Origin: an uncultured Spirochaetia bacterium
Lineage (GTDB): Bacteria > Spirochaetota > Spirochaetia > Sphaerochaetales > Sphaerochaetaceae
Assembly: GCA_905236385.1 (NCBI GenBank)
Contig: CAJOOY010000042.1
Location: 1-49,483, forward strand
Reading direction: 5' to 3'
Length of the DNA stretch: 49,483 nt
Positions within the stretch are counted from its first letter, which is position 1. Each line of letters opens with the position of its first letter. The notes below the pieces were generated by a model, which did not search any database, was not told where the DNA came from, and saw only the letters and a list, made by a program, of their open reading frames with translations. The position numbers were made by a program, and so were the translations under genes. This document shows, piece after piece, positions 37,783 through 48,100 of this stretch.

Positions 37783-39088
37783 AGGTAGTAAGACAGAATA
37801 CGGCATAAAGCGGAATGGATTTGATATTGTTCTCAAAGCCGAAGTTCTTCTCCGATATCCGGATTGAGTACTCCGGCTTGAACAGGCGCACATATTCATT
37901 AAGGCTGTCTGACTTTGTGTTTGATCCGCTTTTAACTTCAACTGGAATGATCTTTCCCTCCTGCATTAAAAGAAAGTCAACTTCCTTTGTTCCTTTTTCG
38001 TTCCGCCAGAAATGAAGTTTAAAGCCCGAACTGATGAGCTGTGTGCAGATATAATTTTCAGTCATACCACCTTTAAAGTCAGTGAGTTCTTCTTCCATAA
38101 AGAAAATATCATCTGGGAGGATTTTCTTTTGAGAAGCAAGAAGACCCATGTCTGAAAGATAGACTTTAAAGTCATCAATATCACGATAGTTTTCAAGAGG
38201 CTTCATAATTTGCTCGGCACGATAGGCCTTGTGTATGAGGTTTGCAGACACAAGCCATTCAATTGCGTTTTCATATTCGGCAGCCCTTGCTCCTTTCTTG
38301 AGCAGTTTGTACTGAAACCGCGTGTTCTTCTTGGAAAGCTGTACTGAAATAGTTTCATATGTCAGTCTTGTTTTCTTTATCTGATTGGTATTTTCCTGGT
38401 ACTTGCTCATATCATCAAGATAATCCATTGAGATGGTATCCAAAACATGACGCACCTGTACATAATCCTTTGTGTTAACAAAACGATCAACTGCCTCAGG
38501 CATGCCTCCTATAATGAGAAACTGTCGGTATAACAAATTTGCTTCTTCATGCAGTGCATAAGGCATGGGCGAGTTTGTATCAAAACAATTATGTATGCGT
38601 GAAACAAGATCTTCTTTGCCCAAGGCAAGAAGAAATTCTTCCAAATCCATTGGGAACATGGTGTATCTATCTACTTTTCCAACAGGAAAGGCATTTCTTG
38701 TGCGGTTGACTGCTACACCAAGAAGGCTTCCTGCAGAAATAACATGGTATTCCGGAGCCTCTTCGCAAAAGTATTTCAGAGAAGTTAGAGCTCTCTCACA
38801 AAGCTGAATCTCATCAAAGACAATGAGAGTTCTTCCCTTAGTTATGGTCTGTCCACATATGTGTGAGAGGATAGGGATAAGGTATGACGGAGTAATATTC
38901 TCATCAAATGTTGAGCTGAGCGATGAATCAGTCTGGAAGTTGAAATATGCAACGTTGTCATAGTTCTCTTTGCCGAACTGAAGTACTGCATATGTTTTAC
39001 CGACCTGCCTTGCTCCTTGAATGATAAGCGGTTTGCGGTATTTATCTTCTTTCCAGCTCTTTAAATAATCAAAAACTTTACGGTACAT
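37781..39088 (-). CDS. AAA_14/DUF4143-type ATPase
   Basis: Predicted ATPase of 435 residues, a family common in host-associated and anaerobic bacteria with no settled function. Walker A GARQVGKT lies at residues 25-32. Walker B is TLIVFDEIQL. The DUF4143 C-terminal region has GMTENYICTQLI and an EVDFLLMQEGKIIPVEVKSG motif, which resembles the restriction-endonuclease-like PD-(D/E)XK fold. The start at 39088 follows GGGAGG; the longer frame from 39169 adds a hydrophobic extension with no support. The DNA around it is AT-rich compared with the ribosomal cluster, suggesting transfer. It sits alone on the minus strand. Confidence 0.82.
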   Translation of the reverse strand: MYRKVFDYLKSWKEDKYRKPLIIQGARQVGKTYAVLQFGKENYDNVAYFNFQTDSSLSSTFDENITPSYLIPILSHICGQTITKGRTLIVFDEIQLCERALTSLKYFCEEAPEYHVISAGSLLGVAVNRTRNAFPVGKVDRYTMFPMDLEEFLLALGKEDLVSRIHNCFDTNSPMPYALHEEANLLYRQFLIIGGMPEAVDRFVNTKDYVQVRHVLDTISMDYLDDMSKYQENTNQIKKTRLTYETISVQLSKKNTRFQYKLLKKGARAAEYENAIEWLVSANLIHKAYRAEQIMKPLENYRDIDDFKVYLSDMGLLASQKKILPDDIFFMEEELTDFKGGMTENYICTQLISSGFKLHFWRNEKGTKEVDFLLMQEGKIIPVEVKSGSNTKSDSLNEYVRLFKPEYSIRISEKNFGFENNIKSIPLYAVFCLTT

Positions 39089-39226
39089 GGCAAACCTCCC
39101 AAGCTCAAGTATAGCACAAAAAGAAAATAATGCAAAATAAACAGCAAAAATAACATTAAATTCCAACATAAATCAGAAAAAATCGACACAATTTTTTCAT
39201 CATTAAACTACTTTACATACTGAGCC

Positions 39227-39310
39227 TAGTGATATTGGTATTGACAAAGAAACAAGGTGATGAAAATAATAAAAGATAGTGATATTATGTAGTGAAATAG
39301 TCTATCACTA
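39227..39310 (+). promoter_or_regulatory. TAGTGATA repeats and possible promoter before the lipoprotein gene
   Basis: TAGTGATATT occurs at 39227-39236 and again at 39277-39286, exactly 50 bp apart. A related TAGTGAAA lies at 39290-39297 and the inverse TATCACTA at 39303-39310. A TTGACA at 39241-39246 could be a -35 box, but the -10 is poor (TAATAA at 39267-39272, 20 bases away). This looks like an operator array; the regulator is not known. Confidence 0.4.
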
Positions 39311-39343
39311 ATACAAATAGTTTACTTTCAAGGGAGGGAAACC

Positions 39344-39979
39344 ATGAAAACAAATCAGAAAATTTTCTTTTTTGTTGCACTACTTCTGATTGCTCTTACA
39401 TTTGTCAGTTGTGCAACACGATACGATAGGACTGAATCTATCAATTTCGGATATTTCAAGGATACCGATACAAAGTCTAAGAATTCAGTAGACGGAATTG
39501 CTCTTGCTACAATGGGTATTGTAGAAAGAAATCCTAACGGTGGAACATTCACTTATTTTAGCTATAAGTTTCCGCAGTACAAAAAAACAGACGGTATAAG
39601 GGTAAAATATGATACAGCTGGTTCACACTACAGTTTCAAGATTTTATCAGGCTACGTTGCAAAGATGAAATTTGCAGATGAGAGTTTACATCTAAATTTA
39701 GGTCTTGGTATTGATTTGTCATCTAGCTTTTCCTCTTATGGTTCTGGAAGTTTCTATTCTTTTACTACTTCAGAAAGCATTGGTGCTGGAGTAATTGCAG
39801 ACGTACAGTATTATTTTGTTGATGGCTTTTTCCTTAATGCATCTGCTGTAGCAACTGCTGATTTCTTTAGTTTTTACAGCCACAGTAGTAATTATGGTTC
39901 ATCCAGTGGAAGCAGTTCAGACATAGACTTGAATCTGAGTGGAAGCATTGGTCTTGGTATAAAGTTTGAAGGGAAATAA
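39344..39979 (+). CDS. Hypothetical lipoprotein with beta-barrel-like composition
   Basis: I do not recognise a named family. The 211-residue product begins with a lipoprotein signal: MKTNQKIFFF, a hydrophobic core, then lipobox LTFVSC with Cys23. The mature part is rich in alternating aromatic and small residues (FSYKF, YYFVDGFFLNASAVATADFFSFY, LSGSIGLGIKF) and serine-glycine loops. That suggests a membrane-associated or outer-membrane beta structure. The start follows AGGGAGGG. A strong terminator follows, so it is probably transcribed alone, upstream of the BspA-like gene. The low-complexity serine stretch near residue 190 is unremarkable. Confidence 0.6.
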   Translation: MKTNQKIFFFVALLLIALTFVSCATRYDRTESINFGYFKDTDTKSKNSVDGIALATMGIVERNPNGGTFTYFSYKFPQYKKTDGIRVKYDTAGSHYSFKILSGYVAKMKFADESLHLNLGLGIDLSSSFSSYGSGSFYSFTTSESIGAGVIADVQYYFVDGFFLNASAVATADFFSFYSHSSNYGSSSGSSSDIDLNLSGSIGLGIKFEGK

Positions 39980-40000
39980 AACAAACCTGAATACTTTAAG

Positions 40001-40054
40001 AAGGATGTTTAGAGATTCTTAAAGGGATATCTAAGCATCCTTAATTTATTTTTG
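40001..40054 (+). terminator. Terminator after the 39344 lipoprotein gene
   Basis: AAGGATGTTTAGA (40001-40013) pairs with TCTAAGCATCCTT (40030-40042), 13 bp with one G-U, followed by AATTTATTTTTG. AGAGATTCTT occurs twice, at 40011-40020 and 40061-40070, exactly 50 bp apart. Confidence 0.75.
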
Positions 40055-40131
40055 CTAAATAGAGATTCTTGTTAGTGACGAGAAATACAATAAAGAGTCG
40101 CTGCTAACCCATCTGTTTTAATGAGGATTCT

Positions 40132-43100
40132 ATGAAAAAGATTAAAAGTATAGTTTTATTTGTTCTGTTATCAGTTTTTCTGATTTCTATTGTTGCTTGT
40201 AGCGCAGAAGTCTCAAGCTCGCCAGCCTCGCAGCAAAAACCAAGGGCATTCACAATTGGAAATGCCTCTTTTGAAACCCTGCAGGAGGCAGTTGACTCCA
40301 TTGGAGGGACAAAGGATGCCAAGAGCATAAACTACACAATCACCCTTAATTTCAGTGTGACGGACGCAGGAGCTGAGATTCCGGACATTTCCGGCTCACT
40401 GACATTAAACCTGGGCAGTTACACCTATACCTTGTCAGAAGGAAGTAAGGGAATAGTTGTAAGCAACCCAGGAGGAACTGTAATTGAAAACGGTTCAATA
40501 GCAGTGGCTCCAGGAGCTTCTCTGGCAGATGGGACTACGTCCACAATCACGGCAACAGCAAATCTCACTGTTGCAGATGTGAAACTAAATCTTGAAAATT
40601 CAGATGTAAATGGAATAGAGGCCTCTTCAGGAACTGTTGAACTAAAGGGCAGCACAGCGGTGACAACAGACGGAGACAAGAAGACAATAGTTGTAACAGA
40701 GACAGCTGTAGTCAATGTAGCTGAAGGATCTTCAGTTGTCCTTACAGGTGGCTTGAAGATGGAAGGCAGTGCATCAGTTGATCTTGGAAATGCAACAATC
40801 AATCTGACAGCAAAAATTGAGAAAGGAGAAGACGTTACTTTCTCTGTAGATGACACAGATAATATAAAACCAACTGAAAATCTTGATGATGATGAATTGG
40901 CTGATATCAATTCTTCAATCTCAGAAGCATTACATGTTCACAAATGGGTTGAAGATAAGGAAAGAAGTAAAGAGCCGACTTGCACAGAAGAAGGATACTT
41001 GTTCATGGTTTGTTCTGAGGATTCAAACCATACAAAAACAGTTCCAGTGCCAGCTAAAGGACACGATTTTTCAGAAGAATGGACATGCAGCGAAACGCAT
41101 CACTGGCATGCAGCAACTTGTGGCCATACTGAAGAAATGTCAGGGAAGGCTGAGCACTCATGGACCAAGAGAGAGATTACAATAGAGCCGACGGAAACTT
41201 CTGAAGGAGAGGAGATTCTAACATGTGGTGTATGCGGACATCAGAAGACGCAAGTTATATCTAAAATTGAATGGGACAATTCACAGGCAAGTCTTTTTGC
41301 GAAGGGAACTGAGGAGTATTCAGATTACGATATTGTATATATTTCTAAAAATCATCAGGATACGTTGATTGTTCCAGAAGTGTATGACAATGAAATAGTT
41401 AGGTCTGTATTTATAGATGCAAGTATAGATAACCTGAGATTGCCTCATGGTTTAGAGAAAATAGCTGTTGGACTTGGGAACGGAGAGATAGAGAGTATAA
41501 ATGTTCCAGAGACAGTAAGTATTCTGGAAGTTGGACAAAAGCTGAAGTCTGTTACTCTGGAAGGGGAAAGTCATTTTAAAATTATTGACAATTGCGTTTA
41601 TGACTTAAATGGCCTTAGTCTTGTTAAAGTTCTTTCCAATAACTCCGAGCATTTTTCCATTCCGGATTTAGTTGAAACTGTAGGGCCATATGCCTTCGCT
41701 TATTGTTCTGATTTGAAATCTATCAGTATTCCAGCTTCTGTAGCTCTGTTTGGCAAAAGTGTCTTTTCTGGATGTAATATAGAAAAAGTTTATATAGAAA
41801 ACCTTGGAGCATGGTGCAGAATAGTTTTTTCTGACCAAACAGCAAGTCCTTTGGGAACTACGTTCAATGGATCTCTGTATTTGAATAATGAATTGCTTAC
41901 ATCTGTAGTAGTACCTGATTCTATAGCTAGAATTAATGACTATGCCTTCTTCGGGTGTGCTAGCATAACCAGTGTTTCAATCTCTTCATCATTAACAGAA
42001 ATTGGCCTTTGTTCTTTTGCGTATTGTGAGAATCTGGAAACTATTAATCTTCCAAATTCATTGGTTTTTATTGGGGTTGGTTCTTTTAAGGTATGTAAAA
42101 GTCTTACAAGTATAACCATACCAGAAACAGTTATTCAGATTGGAGATGGGGCATTTGCTTTATGTTCCAGCCTTTCTTCATTTGTTTTCTTGGGAACAAG
42201 TGCGCAATGGGCTTCAATTTCAAAAGGTTTTGAGTGGAATCTTAGTGTTCCCACTAGTGTGGTTCACTGTGCAGATGTTGATATGCCAATATATCTGGAT
42301 GCCTATTGGGAAATCAGCTCAAGTGGAGAGATAAACCCAATATACAAAGACTTGGTTTCTGGAAGTATCTCAATTCCACAGGAAGTAAAAGGAATAACAG
42401 TAACAAGCATTGCAAGCTATGCTTTCAGAGGCTGTTCAAGTCTAACAAGCATAACCATCCCTGATTCAGTAACTAGTATTGGAGGCTGTGCCTTCTATGG
42501 CTGCACAGGCCTTGAAAGTGTAACTATAGGTAATTCAGTGACAAGCATTGGAATGTCTGCTTTCGGCTGTACAAGTCTTCAAAATGTTTATGTGTCAGAT
42601 CTTTCATCATGGCTTAAGATAGATTTTGATGGCTCATACGCCAACCCAATGTGCTTTGCAAATAACCTATATGTTGGAGGAGAATTACTCTCTGGAGATA
42701 TTACTATTCCGTCGGATGTTTCAAGCATTGGATCTTATGCCTTCTATAACTGTAAAAGTCTAACAAGCATAACCATCCCAGATTCAGTAACAAGCATTGG
42801 GGAATATGCCTTCTATAACTGTAAAAGTCTAACAAGCATAACCATCCCTGATTCAGTAACAAGCATTGGACACGATGCCTTCGAATACTGTACAAGTCTA
42901 ACAAGCATAACCATTCCTGATTCAGTGACAAGCATTGGATCTGATGCCTTCTATGACTGTACAAGTCTAACAAGCATAACCATCCCTGATTCAGTAACAA
43001 GCATTGGGTATGAAGCCTTCAGAGGCTGTACAAGTCTAACAAGTATAACCATCCCGGATTCAGTTACAAGCATTGAAGACTATGCCTTCTATAAGTGTAA

Positions 43101-43851
43101 AAGTCTAACAAGCATAACCATTGGTAATTCAGTAACAAGCATTGGAGGATGGGCCTTCTATTGCTGTACAAGTCTAACAAGCATAACCATCCCGGATTCA
43201 GTTACAAGCATTGAAGACTATGCCTTCTATTGCTGTACAAGTCTAACAAGCATAACCATCCCTGATTCAGTAACAAGCATTAGGTATAGTGCCTTCTATG
43301 GCTGTACAAGTCTAACAAGCATAACCATACCTGATTCAGTAACAAGCATTGGAAATAGTGCCTTCTATGAATGTACAAGTCTAGTAAGCATAACCATCCC
43401 AGATTCAGTGACAAGCATTGGATCTTCTGCCTTCGAATACTGTACAAGTCTAACAAGCATAACCATACCTGATTCAGTAACAAGCATTGGGTATGGTGCC
43501 TTCTATTGCTGTACAAGTCTAACAAGCATAACCATCCCGGATTCAGTTACAAGCATTGAAGACTATGCCTTCTATGGCTGTTGTAGTCTAACAAGCATAA
43601 CCATCCCTGATTCAGTAACAAGCATTGGGTATGAAGCCTTCTATGACTGTACAAGTCTAACAAGCATAACCATCCCGGATTCAGTAACAAGCATTGGAGG
43701 ATGGGCCTTCTATGGCTGTACTGGTCTTTCCTCAATTAACTATTCTGGCACAAAGGCTCAGTGGGCTGCAGTTTCAAAGGATAGCTACTGGAAATCCGGT
43801 GTTCCTGCTACAGCTGTTGTTCACTGCACGGATGGAGATGTCTCAATCTGA
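40132..43851 (+). CDS. BspA-like leucine-rich-repeat surface lipoprotein
   Basis: Large predicted lipoprotein of 1239 residues. The signal peptide ends in a lipobox at about residues 19-23 (SIVAC, Cys23). A stretch to about residue 265 carries a beta-rich, threonine-rich domain. A cysteine-histidine-rich region follows at about 265-380 ([26 protein letters not shown]). Leucine-rich LRR_5 repeats run from about 430, with intervening AQW and [11 protein letters not shown]-like motifs. An exact tandem block of 14 units of 23 residues spans about 875-1196. It ends in the typical [10 protein letters not shown] and VVHCTDGDV. BspA-type proteins are surface adhesins in Treponema and Bacteroidetes. 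Confidence 0.88.
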   Translation: MKKIKSIVLFVLLSVFLISIVACSAEVSSSPASQQKPRAFTIGNASFETLQEAVDSIGGTKDAKSINYTITLNFSVTDAGAEIPDISGSLTLNLGSYTYTLSEGSKGIVVSNPGGTVIENGSIAVAPGASLADGTTSTITATANLTVADVKLNLENSDVNGIEASSGTVELKGSTAVTTDGDKKTIVVTETAVVNVAEGSSVVLTGGLKMEGSASVDLGNATINLTAKIEKGEDVTFSVDDTDNIKPTENLDDDELADINSSISEALHVHKWVEDKERSKEPTCTEEGYLFMVCSEDSNHTKTVPVPAKGHDFSEEWTCSETHHWHAATCGHTEEMSGKAEHSWTKREITIEPTETSEGEEILTCGVCGHQKTQVISKIEWDNSQASLFAKGTEEYSDYDIVYISKNHQDTLIVPEVYDNEIVRSVFIDASIDNLRLPHGLEKIAVGLGNGEIESINVPETVSILEVGQKLKSVTLEGESHFKIIDNCVYDLNGLSLVKVLSNNSEHFSIPDLVETVGPYAFAYCSDLKSISIPASVALFGKSVFSGCNIEKVYIENLGAWCRIVFSDQTASPLGTTFNGSLYLNNELLTSVVVPDSIARINDYAFFGCASITSVSISSSLTEIGLCSFAYCENLETINLPNSLVFIGVGSFKVCKSLTSITIPETVIQIGDGAFALCSSLSSFVFLGTSAQWASISKGFEWNLSVPTSVVHCADVDMPIYLDAYWEISSSGEINPIYKDLVSGSISIPQEVKGITVTSIASYAFRGCSSLTSITIPDSVTSIGGCAFYGCTGLESVTIGNSVTSIGMSAFGCTSLQNVYVSDLSSWLKIDFDGSYANPMCFANNLYVGGELLSGDITIPSDVSSIGSYAFYNCKSLTSITIPDSVTSIGEYAFYNCKSLTSITIPDSVTSIGHDAFEYCTSLTSITIPDSVTSIGSDAFYDCTSLTSITIPDSVTSIGYEAFRGCTSLTSITIPDSVTSIEDYAFYKCKSLTSITIGNSVTSIGGWAFYCCTSLTSITIPDSVTSIEDYAFYCCTSLTSITIPDSVTSIRYSAFYGCTSLTSITIPDSVTSIGNSAFYECTSLVSITIPDSVTSIGSSAFEYCTSLTSITIPDSVTSIGYGAFYCCTSLTSITIPDSVTSIEDYAFYGCCSLTSITIPDSVTSIGYEAFYDCTSLTSITIPDSVTSIGGWAFYGCTGLSSINYSGTKAQWAAVSKDSYWKSGVPATAVVHCTDGDVSI
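42754..43719 (+). repeat. Tandem array of 14 x 69 bp (LRR units)
   Basis: Fourteen in-frame 69-base units encode [16 protein letters not shown] plus a variable AF-rich end. Bases in the first part are nearly identical between units, while the last seven codons vary. Units 5, 7 and 12 share the distinctive GATTCAGTTACAAGC and GAAGACTATGCC, which suggests block copying. Unit 6 has GGTAATTC in place of the Pro-Asp codons. The array is recent and likely to be unstable. Confidence 0.95.
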
Positions 43852-43896
43852 TTGATTGTTTGATTGCTTTTGTTGTCTCTTTTTTTTCTTTATATT

Positions 43897-43927
43897 CAGA
43901 GGTTCGGGTTTCCGGGCCTCTGTTTTT
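43897..43927 (+). terminator. Strong terminator after the BspA-like gene
   Basis: CAGAGGTTCGG (43897-43907) pairs with CCGGGCCTCTG (43912-43922), 11 bp with two G-U pairs and GTTT loop, followed by TTTTT (43923-43927). Confidence 0.9.
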
Positions 43928-43969
43928 CTCTGCATTGTTAATTTTGAGTTCTTGTTATATGCTTTGGTT

Positions 43970-44533
43970 ATGATTGAAGATCTGCAGGATGAATTCTCAG
44001 CTTACTCAAAACCAAAGAAACAGGCCTCGCCCAAGACCGTGCTCTTTGCACTTGTGTTTGTGCTGTGGGTCATCTTCTCTGCCATCTATATTCTCGTGTC
44101 CATGCCGAGAATGAGAAGTGCATTGAAAGAGACAGATGCGGTTCGGATAATCAAAAACGCAAAAAGCTACAGAATCTCTGCAGAATCAAGCCCATATACA
44201 CTTTACTTTGTAAACCCATCAAACGGAGCAGTCATGCCCTTTGTGGCAAATGTCCTGTATTCAGGCTCAGACAGGTTTCATGACGCCATGGAAGGCCTTT
44301 TGAAAGGTCCGACAGATGAGGCTCTCTCAGAAGGGTATTTAAGCTACATAGCCTCCGGAACAAGACTGCTGGGAATAACTGTTTCCTCCGGCTATGCCTT
44401 TGTGGATCTGTCAACGGAATTTGCCTCATCCTCAAACATGGAAATGGCAAAGAAACAGATACTGCTCACACTTTCTGCTTTGGATGAGAGCGTGAGGAAT
44501 CTTGTTCTGCTTGTAAACGGAACTGAACTGTAA
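43970..44533 (+). CDS. GerMN-domain membrane-anchored protein
   Basis: Protein of 187 residues with a GerMN domain, first known from spore germination proteins but also found in non-sporing bacteria such as spirochaetes; its biochemical role is unclear. A membrane helix lies at about 23-44 (VLFALVFVLWVIFSAIYILV). The outer part, residues 60-187, has YTLYFVNPSNGAVMPFV, LLKGPTDEALSEGY and FVDLSTEF, which match GerMN. The ATG at 43970 is chosen because it gives a short cytoplasmic tail; no Shine-Dalgarno is visible. An upstream open frame from 43856 runs through the terminator and is rejected. Confidence 0.75.
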   Translation: MIEDLQDEFSAYSKPKKQASPKTVLFALVFVLWVIFSAIYILVSMPRMRSALKETDAVRIIKNAKSYRISAESSPYTLYFVNPSNGAVMPFVANVLYSGSDRFHDAMEGLLKGPTDEALSEGYLSYIASGTRLLGITVSSGYAFVDLSTEFASSSNMEMAKKQILLTLSALDESVRNLVLLVNGTEL

Positions 44534-44543
44534 AAGGAAAAAA

Positions 44544-44960
44544 ATGAAAAAGAAGACATTGGGAATAATCCTCTTCATACTTATTCTGGCCTTTGTATGG
44601 GGCCAGTCACTCATGCCCAAGGGCACATCTGCAAGAGAAAGCTCATGGCTGACACAAAACATAATCAATCCCGTACTTAAGTTCTTTGGACTGAAGAGCA
44701 TCTCTTCTGCCTTGGTCAGAAAAATTGCCCATGTCATGGAGTTTACAGCACTCAGTTTTGTAACGTGCAATCTTGTGGATAGAAAGCCTAAGAATATACC
44801 TAAAGTTGTACTGATTGGTTTTATTATTGCTTTTCTGGATGAAACCATACAGGTATTCTCCTCAAGAGGCCCACAGATACAAGATGTGTGGATAGATCTG
44901 ATAGGGGTGGCTATAGGAACACTGCTGGGTTTTCTGCTATTGAGAAAGAAGAAAAATTGA
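44544..44960 (+). CDS. VanZ-family protein
   Basis: Small membrane protein of 138 residues with four hydrophobic segments. VanZ-like features are the WGQSLMP segment, the conserved KIAHVMEFTALSF helix, and DETIQVFSSRGPQIQDVWIDLIG. VanZ was named for low-level teicoplanin resistance, but most members are uncharacterised; do not infer resistance. It starts 10 bp after the GerMN gene and probably shares its transcript. Its KKKN tail is basic. Confidence 0.82.
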   Translation: MKKKTLGIILFILILAFVWGQSLMPKGTSARESSWLTQNIINPVLKFFGLKSISSALVRKIAHVMEFTALSFVTCNLVDRKPKNIPKVVLIGFIIAFLDETIQVFSSRGPQIQDVWIDLIGVAIGTLLGFLLLRKKKN

Positions 44961-44966
44961 AATAAG

Positions 44967-44998
44967 CATAATTTGTAAAATTTGCAAATAAATTATGA
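44967..44998 (+). repeat. AT-rich inverted repeat in the VanZ-dnaE gap
   Basis: CATAATTT (44967-44974) and AAATTATG (44991-44998) form an 8-bp inverted repeat with an inner TTTGCAAA-like palindrome. The 146-bp gap otherwise shows a weak dnaE promoter. It may be a weak terminator or a protein-binding site. Confidence 0.35.
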
Positions 44999-45072
44999 AA
45001 AAGCATAAATAATCTGCAAGTTTTACAAGTCTTAGTGTTTGGCTGTTGTCTGCAAAAAAGGTCTGAGCCTCT

Positions 45073-45100
45073 TTGTTTTCTTTCTTCTGATGAGTATACT
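45073..45100 (+). promoter_or_regulatory. Candidate dnaE promoter
   Basis: A -10 box TATACT (45095-45100) with a poor -35 TTGTTT (45073-45078) at 16 bases. The expected start, about 7 bases after the -10, is at or next to the ATG at 45107. That would give a leaderless mRNA. Confidence 0.4.
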
Positions 45101-45106
45101 TTGTGT

Positions 45107-48100
45107 ATGACAGAATTTGTACACCTTCATAACCATACAGACTTCTCACTGCTCGATGGAGCCGCACCAATCAACAAGTATCTGGCCAAGGCCAAGGAGT
45201 ACGGCATGAAGGCCCTTGCCATAACCGATCACGGAAACATGTTCGGTGTTATGGACTTCTACAAGGCCTGTAAGGGAGCAGGGATTCAGCCGATTATCGG
45301 CTGTGAGTTCTACATAAGCCCCACAAGCAGAACGGATAAGGACCCGAACAACAAGTACTACCATCTCATACTGCTTGCATGTAACAACAAGGGCTACCAT
45401 AACCTGATGGAGCTTAACAGCATAGGGTGGACGGAAGGACTGTACTACTCAAAGCCCCGTATAGATAAGGAGTCACTGTTTGAGCACCAGGAAGGGTTGA
45501 TCTGCTGCTCAGCATGTCTGGCAGGAGAGGTGCCGCAGAAACTGCTTTCAGCTAATCCCGAGTCTGCATATGAAGTGGCTAGAGAGTACAAAGAAGTCTT
45601 CGGGGACAGGTACTACATAGAAATCCAGAACCACGGAATAGAAGATGAAGTAACAGTGCTTCCTAAGCTTGTAGAACTGGCCAGGACTCTGGATATACCC
45701 TTGGTAGCTACAAATGACATCCACTACATTAATAAGGATGATGCAAAAGCTCATGAGATCCTTCTCTGCATAGGCACCGGAGCCAGACTCTCAGACCCGA
45801 ACCACATGAAGTTTGAAACTGAAGAGTTCTACATGAAGAGCCCGGATGAGATGGCTGAGCTCTTCAAAGACTATCCGGATGCTATTGAAAACACAGTAAG
45901 GATAGCTGAGCGCTGTAAGTTTGAATTGGAGCTTCCAGGGCCTCTTTTACCGGAAGTTGTAGTTCCACCAGAGTACAAAGATACCGAAGATTTCATAACA
46001 CAGCTTGCGTGGACAGGCCTTGAAAGAAGATACCCTGGGTACAAGGATAATGAAGAGCAGAGAGAAGTACTTGAGAAGAGACTGAGCTACGAGCTTGGGG
46101 TCATAATCAAGATGCATTTTGACTCTTACTTCCTCATAGTCCGTGACTACATAAGATGGGCCAAGGATCATGGAATACCGGTAGGAGCAGGAAGAGGAAG
46201 TGGAGCAGGAAGCCTGGTTGCCTACTGTATAGATATTACTAACGTTGACCCCATAAGCCATGATTTGCTGTTTGAAAGATTCTTGAACCCGGACAGAATA
46301 AGTCTTCCGGACTTTGACGTGGATTTCTGCTTCGAAGGCAGGCAGGACGTAATTAATTACGTAACCGAAAAGTACGGAAAAGACAGAGTTGGCCAGATAG
46401 CGACCTTCGGAACTCTTAAGGCCAAGGCTGTAGTAAAGGATGTGGCCAGGGTTCTGGATATACCGTTTGAAGAGTCAAACCAGATAACTAAGCTCATACC
46501 GGATGTAATCCAGATTGGAGAAGACACAAAGAAGGTCTCTCTTCCTTTGGCTCTGGAGCACATACCGGAGCTGAAGGCCTACAGGGACAGAGGAGGGGTG
46601 TATGAGGAGCTTTTTGACGCCTCAATCAGGCTTGAGAACCTCTCACGCCACGTAAGCACTCACGCCTGCGGAGTTGTTATAGGAAGAACACCGCTGAAGG
46701 ACTACGTGCCGCTGTGTATGGACCAGAAGACTGGAGCCATTTCCACACAGTACACCATGACCTATCTTGAAGAGTGTGGTCTGGTTAAGATGGACTTTTT
46801 GGGACTTAAGACACTCACACTTATCAGAAACACACAGAACATGATAAGAAAGAGGGAGCCTGAGTTTGATATAGAGAAGATTCCTGAGAATGATAAAGCC
46901 ACTTTTGAAATGATGAGCCAGGGAAAGAGCACCATGGTCTTCCAGTTTGAAAGTCCGGGTATGCAGAAGAATCTTAAGCTTCTGGCCCCTGAAAGATTTG
47001 AAGAGCTTGACGCCATGACCAGTCTCTACAGACCGGGCCCCATGCAGTTCATCCCCAAGTACATTGACTCCAAGCATGGAGTTCAGCCAATAGTATACCC
47101 GGATCCGTCACTGAAAGAGCTACTAGAGCCAACCTACGGCGTTATTGTCTACCAAGAACAGGTTATGAAGGTGGCCCAGATATACGCAGGTTTCACACTC
47201 GGACAGGCAGATATTCTTAGAAAGATAATGGGTAAGAAAAAGAAGAATCTTCTGCCGGAACAGGAGAAGAAATTCATAGAAGGAGCTGTAAAGAACGGGC
47301 ACACTGAAAAGGAAGCTAAGGATATTTTTGATATGCTTGCCCCGTTTGCCGGTTACGGCTTCAACAAGAGCCACAGCGTCTGTTACACAGTCTTAAGCTA
47401 CAGAACAGCCTACCTCAAGTGCCACTATCCTTCAGAGTTCTACGCAGCCAACCTGACAAATGAAATCTCCAGCGGAGACAAGTTCAAGGAGTATCTGGAC
47501 TATGTTAAGGGAGAAGGTATAAACATTCTCAGCCCGGATGTAAATAAGTCAGAAATGTTCTTTACTGTAGACGGGAAGGATATTGTCTACGGCCTGGCCG
47601 GTATAAAGGGCATGGGAGCCGCTACTGTAGATCTTATCTTGCAGGAGCGTAGTGCAAACGGCCCATATAAGGACTTCCTGGACTTTGTACGCCGTTCAGA
47701 TAACAGAGTTCTGGGCAATTCAACCATGGAAGGCCTGATTCAGAGCGGGGCTTTTGACAGCTTCGGCTACAACAGGCCAACCCTCATGGCTAACTATGCG
47801 GAGGCTATAGCTTCAGTTAAGGAAGACAGAGAGAGCGCCTCTATCGGGCAGAACTTCCTCTTTGGAACAGATGAACAGGCCATGTCCAGCTTCAAGATGA
47901 GAGGCGTTAATGATTATGACTTCTTGCAGAAGCTGGAGCTTGAGAAAAACTACCTGGGTCTCTATCTAAGCGGGCACCCTCTGGATATTTACAAGAGTAA
48001 CTGGAAGGAGTGCGTCAGACTGGACCTCTCTAAGCCTGAGCGTATTAAAGAAAACATAAAGTATGACCTGATTGGTATGATTACAGACTTCAAGAGCCTG

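Noticed and set aside
42754-43719. CRISPR array
   Set aside because: The 69-base repeats have no spacers and encode LRR units in one frame.
42704-43735. Antisense open frames through the repeat array
   Set aside because: They are artefacts of the repeated codons; they read as low-complexity [12 protein letters not shown] repeats with no start signals.
43856-43969. Extension of the GerMN protein to 43856
   Set aside because: It would run through the strong terminator and give a cysteine-phenylalanine-rich N-terminus unlike the family.
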